Source: an uncultured Campylobacteraceae bacterium
Lineage (GTDB): Bacteria > Campylobacterota > Campylobacteria > Campylobacterales > Arcobacteraceae
NCBI GenBank assembly: GCA_937138295.1
Contig: CAKZOX010000058.1
Coordinates: forward strand, 1-47,713
Direction: 5' to 3'
DNA length: 47,713 nucleotides
Shown here: positions 37,569 through 46,024 of the stretch, one piece after another
How positions within the stretch are numbered: position 1 is the stretch's first letter
Layout: each line of letters starts with the position of its first letter
The notes under the pieces: model-generated
Told to the model about the DNA's origin: nothing
What the model saw: the letters and a program-made list of their open reading frames with translations, nothing else
The model's database searches: none
Made by a program: the position numbers and the translations under genes

Positions 37569-39641
37569 TTAAGCTATATAGTAACCTTGTAACCTTTGAA
37601 TATCTGCTCAATTTTTAAATAACATATCTCATTTACCTAATAATTTTTCAGCTCAATCTACATCTATCATAACTCTACTATCAACTGAACTTCAAGTTTT
37701 TAATGCAATTCTTGTAGTTATGTTATTTTTAAGTCTTCAAGATAATGTTTTTGTGTCAAATCTTTGACTTGCTAAAACTAAATGTATTCAAGCACTTCTT
37801 CATATATTAGATATTTTTTCTAATAATTTTTCAATTTCTTTTCAAAAATCACTTAATCTTAAATCTGCAACTTCATCTATTATTATAACTTTATGATATA
37901 GTTTATCCTTTTTAGATACTTTTTGATTATAAGATTCAATATCGTTTATAGTTTTATCTCATTTTGCTTTTGAAAATGCCTTAATAGTATTATTTCTCAT
38001 TTTTATATCAAAATACTCTCTTTGAAGCATTATAAATACATCTTCTTCATCTGTTATATATTCTCAATCATCTTCATCAAATTCAGTAGTTTTTGGATCT
38101 ACAATTATGAGATTAGCTTTTCATTTTAAACTCTCTATTACTACTCTTAGCATTTCAGTTTTTCAACTTCAAGTAGTTCAAGATATTAATAGATGTGGAA
38201 AATTTGAATCAGTTAAATTTATTTCAATAGTTTCTCCATTTAATGTTTTTCAAACAGGAACTTTTAATCATCTAACTTTTTTCTTGTATTCTTTTAAATC
38301 TAAAAATATTCTTTCTTTTCTAGGAACTTCTATTCATAAATATCAAGTTCATCATACAACTCATACGACTCTTATATTTTCAGTCTTAGTTGCTATTGAT
38401 AGTTCTTGTTCCTTATTTTTAATATCATTTATCTTAACTCATCTTCATAATTCAAATAACATTTGATTAAAAGCATATCATTCAATAGTTTTTACGAATT
38501 TTACATCTATTCAAAATTCTCTTAATTTACTTCTTACTTTATCTTCTATTGTAATAATTTCTGCAATTTCTCATTTTTCTAACTTTTGTCCTTTATCTAA
38601 CAAATTAAAGTTATGTCAAGAAATATTATTTCAAGAAACCTTGCTTCTGTTAGAAACTGACATCTTTGTTTTTAATTGTCCTACTTCAACTGATTGATAG
38701 AAAGCTAATTGTTTTTTCCAGTTTTTAGTTCAAGATATAAAATCGAAAACATTATAAATTACATCTGATTCTTGTAAAAATTCTATATATTTAAATGCTC
38801 ACATAAGATATCTCCAAAAGAATGTTTTATTAACTTCAAAGTCTTCTCAAGAAAATAAAAATGTAATCACTTGGTGTTGTGAACTTCAATCTCTATTTTT
38901 TGTAGTCTTAATTTCTCTAAAATTCATAAAAGCTGGTGCTTCGCCAAATTCTTTTTGTAAACAATAAAAATTAAACATAGCTTGAAAGAAATATTGAGGA
39001 TTATCAAAATTCATATCAGAATATTTTTCCTTAAATTTATAATCTTCTACATATAAACTTCAAGCAGGTATAGTTAAAACTTCTTTATCAGCTGTTATTA
39101 TTTGTCTATCTTCAGTTAACCTACAAACTACATCTGAAATTGCTTTAAAAGGCACTGGACTTTCAAATTTATAATCAAGTATTTGTTCTGTAATATCGTG
39201 AGTCATACTAATTTCAACTCATTCTACATTTCAGTAGTTAATCTTTTCAGATAAATATCACTCAATAGCTCATTTTAATCATTTTAAAAGTGCTTCTTTA
39301 CTTCAAGATTTACCAAAATCTACTAATTTTGTTCAAAAATTTTGTAATATTTCTAATTCAGTAGATTGATTAAGTGGTTTTTCTAATCTATCTGGATTAA
39401 TTATATATGTTTCTCAATTATAATCCCATATACAATCATAAGTAGTATTTGTTGCATAAGTTTCATCTCATCAACTTCTAAGTAGATTTTCACAAAATCT
39501 ATGTGCCAAACTTCATATAGCAGCAGATTGAGGCATAGTATTTTCATATTCATTAAATAAATATTGATTTTGCCAACTACCTCAATCTCTAATTAAAGTT
39601 CCTAATTGACTAACAGAAATGTTTTTCGTAAATAAATTCAT
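37569..39641 (-). CDS. PD-(D/E)XK (RecB-like) nuclease fused to FtsK-type DNA translocase, 690 aa
   Basis: Domains in order. Residues 1-250 form a RecB/Cas4-like nuclease: SVSQLGTLIRDGGSWQNQY, GSLAHRFCENLL (His47, Glu51), FKAISDVVCRL (Asp170), YVEDYKFK (Asp200, Lys202) and a QAMFNFYCLQ helix. A helical linker follows. Residues about 400-690 form an FtsK motor: alpha-domain phrases GVKINDIKNKEQELSIAT and GYLGIEVPRKERIFL, Walker A GTTGSGKTEM (488-497), IIVDPK, Walker B VIIIDEVADL (Asp589), GRSAGIHLVLASQRFDTKTL, NNITTRIALKTGS and GKGDMLFKNG. All Walker A glycines are TGA. It sits in an operon with RecT, so it probably processes DNA ends for recombination or replication, like an independently evolved RecBCD-like motor-nuclease. 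An FtsK-type gamma domain is absent. Confidence 0.85.
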
Positions 39642-39653
39642 AGTTTTTTATTA

Positions 39654-40313
39654 TTAATTATTAATTCTATCTTTTGCAATTTTAAAATAGTTTTCATCAA
39701 TTTCTATTCATATGAAATCTCTGTTTAGATTTTTACAGGCTACTCAACAACTTCAAGTTCACATAAAAGGATCTAAGATTACATCTCATTTACTTGAACT
39801 ATTATTTATTAATTGCTCCAATAAGCTAACTGGTTTTTCAGTTGGGTGCGTTTTATTTCATAAAATATTTTTATGTTTTAATATTTGTCAATCACTAGAA
39901 TTTATTTTTTTAGCTTTTCACTTTCTTAAAAATACTATATATTCTATGTTTTTCATATACCATCTATTTGGTGTCTTGTTGTTTTTCTCCCATATTAACA
40001 AATTATGTAATTTAAAACCTGCTTTTTTAGATTCTGCTAATAAATTTTCTAAATTTATTAAATTGATCATTATATAACAATGAGTTCATTCTTTTAGTAT
40101 TCTATATAATTCTGAAATATAATCTGAAATATTTATATTATTATGTTCAAAGATTTTTCAGTCATTTTTTAATAAAATTCATCAAGGTTGTCATTTATGT
40201 TTAGGTTTTCATCAACTAATTACTTTATAAGGAGGATCTGTAATAATTAAATCAATGCTATTAGTTTTTATTTTAGATAATTCTTCAAGTGTATCTCAAT
40301 ATATTAAGATCAT
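39654..40313 (-). CDS. DNA methyltransferase (DPPY type)
   Basis: The product has 219 residues. Catalytic motif DPPY at 26-29, SAM-binding DPFMGTGS at about 181-188 (both loop glycines TGA), and HPTEKPVSLLEQL. The DPPY-early, FxGxG-late order is that of beta-type N4-cytosine/N6-adenine methylases. The C-terminal part ([17 protein letters not shown]) is nearly identical to that of the gene at 46025, so they are paralogs. No restriction partner seen; likely protective DNA modification. It lies between RecT and the motor-nuclease. Confidence 0.9.
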
Positions 40314-40331
40314 ATTATATTTTAGTTAAAA

Positions 40332-41063
40332 TTATTCAGTTTCAGCTTCTATAATTTCAGCTTCTTCTTTTTTATTTCACATTAATTCTTGTTCTCTTTT
40401 TTCAATCGCACTTAATGTAGTTTCTTTATTTACATCATTTGAGTTTGCGATTTGTGTAGAATCCATAACTTTTTCCATTTCTTCCATTCAATATAAACCA
40501 TCTAATCATAATGCTTGCCTAAGAAGTACACTTATGGCTGTTTTTTCAATCATTGCTGATGATTGATTATCCCAAGGTGTCGCAAAACTTTTTTTAACAT
40601 AATATTCGTCCCAATTTACCCATTTTACTTGTGGTTCTTTTCACTCCATTTCTAATCTAGCATAGGCTCATAATGGTTTTTTTCAACTTCTAATAGCTGG
40701 ATTTATTTTATGAGATACTATTCAGCTACCTGTGTCTAATGAAAAGTCTTCATCTGGATATACGCTATGAGCAGAAATAGATATGAATCACTTTTGAGAA
40801 CGAGCAATTTTCATAAATCAAGCAGCAGATGCTATACAAACCATATTTCATCTATTATCTTTCCAAGCAAACATTTGCTTCATAGCAGGATCTAAATTGT
40901 ATTTAGCAGCTAATTGAAACGCTACAACTGCTTCTTCAACACTTTCAAGAGTGGGAAAACTTGTTTTAATTAAAGTATTAATCATTCAAGCAGAGTATTT
41001 TCATTCAGTAGACTTAGATATTAAATCTAAATTATCTTTTGTTATAGTTAATGTTTTCGTCAT
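40332..41063 (-). CDS. RecT/Bet-family ssDNA-annealing protein
   Basis: The product has 243 residues. LAAKYNLDPAMKQMFAWKDN, then ASAAGFMKIARSQKGF, GAYARLEMEGKEPQVKWVNW, MIEKTAISVLLRQALG and an acidic C-terminal tail are the hallmarks of the RecT/Bet annealing family. It loads on single strands made by a nuclease; the partner here would be the fusion protein downstream in the operon. It is recognised with fair confidence, although no alignment was run. Confidence 0.85.
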
Positions 41064-41074
41064 TTTTATTTAAA

Positions 41075-41452
41075 TTATTTAATAAATTTATTAAACCATT
41101 CTTTAAAATTAGGTTTATTTGTATATTCTTTTAGTTGGGTATATGTAAGTATCTTTTTCTCTACTCAATCCATAGATTTTTCAAATTCTTCTAAACTAGG
41201 TTTTATATCATCTTGTTTAGAAAATTCAAAAGTTTCCATATTTTGCCTTATTGAATTTTTATAATCTTCAGGCAATTTACTATAAATCCAGCTTCATATA
41301 GGTTTATTTGTAGACTTTGATTTAAAATATCAGTCTGTAAATCAATCGTCTATTGCTCTTTCTACAAAACATTTAAATCATTCTCAAAAAGTAAATCATT
41401 CACGAAGCCTAACTTCAATATCAAATCAACGAACTTCAAAAAGTTTCATCAT
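41075..41452 (-). CDS. Hypothetical protein at the head of the recombination operon, 125 aa
   Basis: Unrecognised. Starts at 41452 (or the next ATG at 41449). Aromatic/Gly-rich N-terminal half (REGFTFGEGFKCFVERAIDD) and an acidic/basic helical C-terminal half. First gene after the promoter at 41484. Confidence 0.55.
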
Positions 41453-41483
41453 ATATGTATTTATTAAAATATAAAGTAATGTT

Positions 41484-41511
41484 ATTATAAGAACTTATTT
41501 TGTTTAATCAA
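41484..41511 (-). promoter_or_regulatory. Minus-strand promoter TTGATT-N16-TATAAT
   Basis: TTGATT (41511-41506), 16 bp with AAGTTCT, TATAAT (41489-41484) read on the minus strand. It drives the recombination operon. Confidence 0.8.
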
Positions 41512-41531
41512 ATCTTTTTTATATTTTGTAT

Positions 41532-41559
41532 TTGACTTATGATTTAAAATCTATATATT
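41532..41559 (+). promoter_or_regulatory. Promoter TTGACT-N16-TATATT
   Basis: TTGACT 41532-41537, TATATT 41554-41559; it makes a transcript of about 40 nt. Confidence 0.6.
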
Positions 41560-41565
41560 GAACTT

Positions 41566-41605
41566 ACTCTTGGTTTAGCCTCTCTTTTTTGAGAGGTTTT
41601 TCTTG
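41566..41605 (+). ncRNA. Short non-coding transcript 1
   Basis: Predicted from promoter 41532 to the terminator CCTCTC/GAGAGG with loop TTTTTT (41579-41596) and its T-run. No other structure; it may be a decoy or a pause RNA. Confidence 0.45.
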
Positions 41606-41679
41606 CTTTATTTTTATTTATATTTATAGTAAATATACTAATATTCACATAGAGATTTATCTGACTTGTGAATTTTTTT

Positions 41680-41707
41680 TTGACTTATTTTTATAAATAT
41701 ATATAAT
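41680..41707 (+). promoter_or_regulatory. Promoter TTGACT-N16-TATAAT
   Basis: TTGACT 41680-41685, TATAAT 41702-41707. Confidence 0.75.
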
Positions 41708-41713
41708 GTATTT

Positions 41714-41766
41714 GCTATTATTTCTATTCACACCAAAAAGGTCCATAAGGGCTTTTTTGGTTTTTC
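41714..41766 (+). ncRNA. Short non-coding transcript 2
   Basis: About 50 nt from promoter 41680 to terminator ACCAAAAAG/CTTTTTTGGT (41732-41761) plus T's. Confidence 0.5.
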
Positions 41767-41800
41767 TTATTTTATTTTTATATGAATTTATAAAAAAGTT

Positions 41801-41828
41801 TTGACATTATCTTTTTTTTAAATAAGAT
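41801..41828 (+). promoter_or_regulatory. Promoter TTGACA-N16-TAAGAT
   Basis: TTGACA 41801-41806, TAAGAT 41823-41828. Confidence 0.6.
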
Positions 41829-41834
41829 TTAATC

Positions 41835-41920
41835 AAATAAAACTTGTATTAAGGCTACAAGATAACTGGAAATATAAGTTTTTCCCCCTATCTAGCCTTA
41901 ATAGATAGGGGGTTTTATTT
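41835..41920 (+). ncRNA. Kissing-loop non-coding RNA
   Basis: Hairpin 1 is CTTGTA/TACAAG (41843-41848, 41856-41861) with loop TTAAGGC. Hairpin 2 is the strong terminator CCCCCTATCTA/TAGATAGGGGG (41884-41912) with loop GCCTTAA. The loops are perfectly complementary over all 7 nt, and the complementarity extends to 11 nt counting closing pairs. About 85 nt in all. Confidence 0.7.
41884..41920 (+). terminator. Strong intrinsic terminator
   Basis: An 11-bp GC-rich perfect stem with a 7-nt loop, followed by TTTTATTTT; the strongest in the window. Confidence 0.95.
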
Positions 41921-41929
41921 TAATGAATG

Positions 41930-42330
41930 AACGTAATATATAATAATTGCAATGATATAATTGCTGAAAAGGTTAAACTGATTATATGTTGCGTCTATTT
42001 ATTAAAATAGTAGCTACTAGGTATAAACTAGAGGGTATACTCCAAATAACTTACACTGAGGAGATTAAATATACTGACAAGTGCTAATTCAAGTCGCAGG
42101 AGTGTAAGGCTAGTCAACGATAAGACATACGAAATGTTTATTAAATCTAGTTAAGTATTGATGTTTTATAGAGATATAAACAAGCAATAAGTTATTTAAG
42201 ATAACTGAGTGGTAATGGCTAATTTATAGTTTCCTAGCTTAGAGTTGTTTCTTATAGAGGTTTGTTATTCTAGGCAGGATTTAACTATATCACTCTAGAA
42301 ACCGAAAGTATTTTATAAATTACTATAACT
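41930..42330 (+). ncRNA. Candidate structured RNA upstream of the HNH gene
   Basis: CTCC (42040-42043) pairs with GGAG (42060-42063), and its loop contains CTTACACT, which pairs perfectly with AGTGTAAG (42101-42108): a pseudoknot. Further hairpins include CTAG/CTAG around 42017-42031, AGTTAT/ATAACT near 42190-42206 and TTCTAG/CTAGAA near 42268-42299. A group I intron would explain the HNH pairing, but I cannot find its core P7 elements. Confidence 0.4.
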
Positions 42331-42633
42331 ATGTATAAAAATTACTTACAATCTAGTAAATGGAAAGATAAAAGAGAGCTAGTATTTGAATCTAAATGAA
42401 AGTGTTGTGAAAAATGCTGAATTGATAAATACTTAAATATACATCATTGAAGCTATAAAAAGAAATATAAAGAACCCATAACACACTTATTTATTTTATG
42501 TTACTGATGTCATAAAGACTTTCATACTAAATATAAGATGTGAAAGAGTATGTTAAATAAAACACTAAACTTTATACATTGAAAATGATGGAGGAAAATA
42601 AAACCAGACTTATCATTATTATATCCTATTTAG
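42331..42633 (+). CDS. HNH endonuclease, 100 aa
   Basis: YLQSSKWKDKRELVFESKGK, CCEKCGIDKYLNIHHGSYKK and LFILCYGCHKDFHTKYK form a small zinc-binding HNH nuclease (CxxC, HHG, CxxCHxDFH). This type is common as free-standing or intron-borne homing nucleases. It directly follows the structured segment and precedes the Dam gene. Confidence 0.85.
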
Positions 42634-42717
42634 AGGGAATGCAGTAGGTAAGATATAAAACTTGAACTGAAAGTAAATATACATAAAAAAATAAAATTAA
42701 TTAACAATTATTTTAAT

Positions 42718-43197
42718 ATGAAAAAACAAAGTAAAGAGAATTGAGTGAAAAATAATAATTGGGAAACTCCTGAATATTTATTGAATTATATAAAAAGGGA
42801 ATTTTTTAATGGATTTGATTATTTTGATCCTTGTCCATATAATCCTAATTTTGAAATAGATTGAACTAAAATTGATTGGGGGAAATATACTTTTGTAAAT
42901 CCACCATATACAGAAAAAGATAAAGCAGCTTTTGTTAAGAAAAGTTATGAAGAATATTTAAAATGAAATGTTGTCGCATTATTAATTCCTGCTGCAACTG
43001 AAACTCAAATATTTTTTAAATATATATATCCTTATGCTAGAGTATTTTTACTTGAAAAAAGAATAAAATTTAAGTGAATAAATACTAAATGAGAATATGT
43101 TACAAATAAAACGGGTCAAAGTTGAAGTGCCTTATGTATTTTTGATAAAAATTATAAACCTTTTATTAAATGATTAAGATATGATGAGTATAAATAA
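42718..43197 (+). CDS. dam: Phage DNA N6-adenine methyltransferase (Dam family)
   Basis: The product has 159 residues. NNWETPEYLLNYIKREF, FDYFDPCPYNPNFEIDGTKI, FVNPPYTEKDKAAFVKKSY (NPPY at 61-64) and VVALLIPAATETQIFFKYIY match the phage Dam-like family (PF05869): W-x-T-P, D-x-C, NPPY. It methylates adenines in phage DNA to avoid host restriction. Only partial use of TGA. Confidence 0.85.
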
Positions 43198-43198
43198 T

Positions 43199-43226
43199 TT
43201 GCAAATCATACAAAAATCCTTATAAT
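43199..43226 (+). promoter_or_regulatory. Promoter TTGCAA-N16-TATAAT
   Basis: TTGCAA 43199-43204, TATAAT 43221-43226, spacer with AAAAATCCT as in the promoter at 12854. Confidence 0.8.
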
Positions 43227-43256
43227 AACATATATTACTTATTAAAAGATAAAAAA

Positions 43257-43721
43257 ATGAAAATAAGAACTACTTATAGAATTATGAAATGGTTTGATGA
43301 ATTTCAATGAGATCAAGATGAAACTAAAATGCTTGAATTATATCTAAAATTAATAGAAGAAGAAGTTGATGAACTAGATGAAGCTATTAAAAATAAAGAT
43401 TTAGTTGAAATATTAGATGCTATTTGAGATATAGTATTTGTCGCAAATTGATATATGTTTTTTGGTTGAGAATGAAGAAAATGAATGGAAACTGTGCAAT
43501 TCGCATTTAATACATTATCTTTAACTAATTTAGAACAAAATAAATATGCTGACTTTTTAGATGAACTTATGAATGTAATTTGTGATTCTAATTTTACAAA
43601 AACTAAAGATAAGCAAACTGAATGAGAAAAAGTTGGTAAAATTATTAAATGAAATAATTTTCAAGAACCAAAAATAGTAGAATTAATTGAAAAATATTCT
43701 TTAAAATTAAATGATGAATAA
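43257..43721 (+). CDS. MazG-like NTP pyrophosphohydrolase
   Basis: The product has 154 residues. LKLIEEEVDELDEAIKNKDL then EILDAIGDIVFVANGYM has the all-alpha NTPase signature (E-E-x-x-E followed by E-x-x-D with the D-I-V-F-V helix). These hydrolyse nucleoside triphosphates, often cleaning up modified or alarmone nucleotides in phage infection. The C-terminal half is an unusual helical extension. Its stop overlaps the HAD gene start. Confidence 0.75.
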
Positions 43722-44154
43722 AATAATTTTTCTCGATATTGATTGAGTATTAATTACATCTGAACAAGATATGCAAGAGTGAATTTTTAATCAAAACTCT
43801 TGCAATAATCTTATGTATATATTAGAAAAAACTTGAGCAAAATTAGTTATTTCATCATCTTGGAGGCATAATTTAGAAAAATTAAAAATAGCTTGGGAAA
43901 ATAATTGATTAGATTGGAATTTAATTATATGAGTTGCTCCAAGTAAAACTGGCTGATGAAGAGATGAAGAAATATTACAATGGTTAAGGTGGAATGAAAT
44001 ATATCAGCCATATAAACGGCTTGCAATAGATGATTGTTATTTTAAAATGAATCAAATAGATATGTTGTGATCATTAGTTAGAACTAATTTTTCTGAATGA
44101 ATAACTAGAATTGTTGCAGAATACGCTATACAAAAATTAAATACTTCTTATTAG
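43714..44154 (+). CDS. HAD-like phosphatase, 146 aa
   Basis: IIFLDIDGVLIT is HAD motif I (Asp nucleophile, Gly by TGA), VISSSWRHN motif II, RDEEILQWL a conserved HAD-like helix, and LAIDDCYFK motif IV. This resembles the phage HAD group linked with nucleic-acid repair or nucleotide processing. Overlaps the MazG-like gene. A terminator spans its 3' end. Confidence 0.8.
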
Positions 44155-44166
44155 GAGTATTTTTTT
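44139..44166 (+). terminator. Intrinsic terminator
   Basis: AAATACT pairs with AGTATTT, 10-nt loop with the stop codon inside, followed by TTTT. Confidence 0.8.
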
Positions 44167-44167
44167 A

Positions 44168-44195
44168 TTGACAAAAAAGTAAATAACCTTATAAT
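44168..44195 (+). promoter_or_regulatory. Promoter TTGACA-N16-TATAAT
   Basis: Consensus -35 and -10 with 16 bp, immediately after the terminator. Confidence 0.9.
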
Positions 44196-44226
44196 GACTT
44201 TACTTTAATACTAACGAAATAAAAAT

Positions 44227-44427
44227 ATGGTAATAAATAGAAAATCTGTAAGGATTTCTATGGAGGATAAGATAAAAACAATTTTAGATAAATGAGAAAC
44301 ATTGTCATTTTGAAAAACTGAAATGGGAACTAGAACAAATCAATATGTAATTGAAATTAAATGACAAAAACATTTTTGAAGAATGCTAGCTAGACTTATG
44401 TGAAATGTTTATAATAAACATAAATAA
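44227..44427 (+). CDS. Hypothetical basic protein, 66 aa
   Basis: Basic with a short Gly-rich middle (DKGETLSFGKTEMGTRTNQY). First gene behind a consensus promoter. Function unknown. Confidence 0.5.
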
Positions 44428-44433
44428 AAAAAT

Positions 44434-45126
44434 ATGATAGAATACTACTTTGTAGATAAAAATACAGTATCTTGAACTGCAAAAGATATAATAATAAAAG
44501 CAGGAACTAAAGACTGGATTTTTACTTGAGAAATAATGTGAGAATTAGTTTTTTATAAAAAAGTTTCTAAAAGTATTCCTAGATCAGAAGTCTTAAAAGC
44601 AAAAGAACAAGATTGGTATAATAAATGAAAGGTATTCTGATTATGTAAATATGCTTTTGATAAAGACTTTGAAGAAAAATACCTTGAATGGAGAGAAGAA
44701 AGAAAACTGAATCCAAAAGCTAAGATATTTTCTGAAAATTCTGAAAGACTACTTTTTTGAAAATTTAGTAAACACACGAAAGTAGTAGCTATGGCTATGC
44801 TAGATAATGCTATTGAAATGAAATACTTATCTGTTTATGAATTACAGGAATCTGAAAAAACAAAACTATTAGATATAGAAAGGAAAAGAAAGAAAGCTGA
44901 AGAAGAAAGGTTGCAATGATTAAAAAATGAAGAAGAATTAATGAAAGCGAAAGCTGAAAAAATAAAAATAGAGAAAATTTTAGCAAAATATCCAGAAATT
45001 AAAGAACAGGCTATATTGGAAGTTGAAAAAAGTACACCTAATGTAAAATGATGATTTAAAGAGGCTTTAATAAATGCTAAAATGAAAGTTATAGCAAAAA
45101 ATAATCCAAAATATTATGGCGAATAA
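44434..45126 (+). CDS. Hypothetical replication-region protein, 230 aa
   Basis: N-terminal alpha/beta part (YYFVDKNTVSGTAKDIIIKA) and a strongly charged coiled-coil C-terminal half (KTKLLDIERKRKKAEEERL). No recognised domain; its position before the DnaA-like gene suggests a replication role. Confidence 0.5.
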
Positions 45127-45550
45127 TTTAGAAGATCTTTTACTTAAAAAAAGACAAAAATTAATACAAAAAAATAAATTAATAAAAGGTATTGAAATAT
45201 TGAATAGAGAAATATATTCACTAAATAAGACTTTTTATTATAAAGATTCTGATATATTGAATGATTTATTGGATATATCTTTAAAAGTATTGAATATAAA
45301 TAAAGCAGATTTGATTTTAAGTTCTAAAAAACAAGAAATAGTTGAATTAAAAATGATACTGTCTTTAATATTAAAAGATGTATTCAATTATACATTTGAT
45401 AGAATTAAGGTTTTCTTGTTTGCTACTAATCATTCTTCTATTTTATACTTAGTTAACAAATGAAGAAAAAGATTAAAAGAAGACAATTTATTTTTTAATA
45501 AATACAATACTATTTTAGCTGAATATAAAATAAAATATGACATATCTTAA
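45116..45550 (+). CDS. DnaA domain-IV-like DNA-binding protein
   Basis: The product has 144 residues. The C-terminal half (INKADLILSSKKQEIVELKM, LSLILKDVFNYTFDRIKVFL, FATNHSSILYLVNKGRKRL) has the pattern of DnaA domain IV: R/K-rich helix, I-x-x-x-F, then (N/D)H-S-S/T-I/V-L-Y-x-V-x-K (His106). The N-terminal half is a helical, charged linker. No AAA+ domain, so it could bind an origin or compete with host DnaA (inference). It overlaps the next start. Confidence 0.6.
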
Positions 45551-45674
45551 TATTGAAAAAGATTTTAATTTAATTGATTACTTACAATTTGATAATGTTA
45601 GAAAACAATATAAAAGAAGTTCTAATAATTCCAATGGAATGAATATGAGCCAAAAGAAGTACAAGATGAGGTAG
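45537..45674 (+). CDS. Hypothetical small protein, 45 aa
   Basis: MTYLNIEKDFNLIDYLQFDN and a short basic end; it overlaps both neighbours, and most of it lies inside the RusA-like gene in another frame. Weak candidate. Confidence 0.25.
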   Translation: MTYLNIEKDFNLIDYLQFDNVRKQYKRSSNNSNGMNMSQKKYKMR

Positions 45675-46023
45675 GTTTAACGATACAGCTGAAAAGTACC
45701 ATAACTCTATGAATCAATTAAGGTTACTTGTAGGCTCAAATAAAGATAGAATAATAGAAGCTTTAATTAATTGAAAGTACCAAATAAACTTTTTTTATAA
45801 AATGCCTGAAAGTTGGAGTTTAAAGAAAAAGAAAAAGTATGCTTTGACTTTTAAATCTACAAAACCTGATATAGATAATTCTTTTAAATTTTTTACAGAT
45901 ACATTATTTTATAAAACAAAATATAATGATTCTGCAATTTTTAGATGTAATTGCTTAAAATGGTATGCAGATGTTTGAGAAAAATCATTTATAGAATTTA
46001 TATTTTTAAAAGAATTAAAGTAA
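45595..46023 (+). CDS. RusA-like Holliday junction resolvase
   Basis: The product has 142 residues. The central phrase STKPDIDNSFKFFTDTLFYK with a downstream NDSAIFRCNCLKWYAD is the RusA signature (K-P-D-x-D-N-x-x-K-x-x-x-D-x-L, then D-D-x-x-I and K). The acidic residues bind the metal. It resolves branched recombination and replication intermediates, fitting the recombination genes on the opposite strand. Confidence 0.8.
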
Positions 46024-46024
46024 T

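Larger units (their letters stand above)
41512..42330. other. Non-coding region: three short transcription units, then a structured segment before an HNH gene
   Basis: It lies between divergent operons. From left to right: promoter 41532 with terminator 41579; promoter 41680 with terminator 41732; promoter 41801 with terminator 41884; then 41930-42330 with many short helices. No credible ORF; a 33-codon ATG frame at 41986 is likely chance. Confidence 0.7.

Noticed and set aside
41986-42087. 33-codon ATG frame in the structured segment
   Set aside because: It coincides with helices of the structured segment and has no TGA and no similarity to neighbours.
42050-42120. tRNA-like T-loop (TTCAAGTC) in the structured segment
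   Set aside because: No 7-bp acceptor with discriminator and CCA, no D or anticodon arms of correct size.
41930-42660. Group I intron with HNH ORF
   Set aside because: P7/P3 core elements could not be identified and there is no coding exon on either side; kept only as a structured-RNA candidate.
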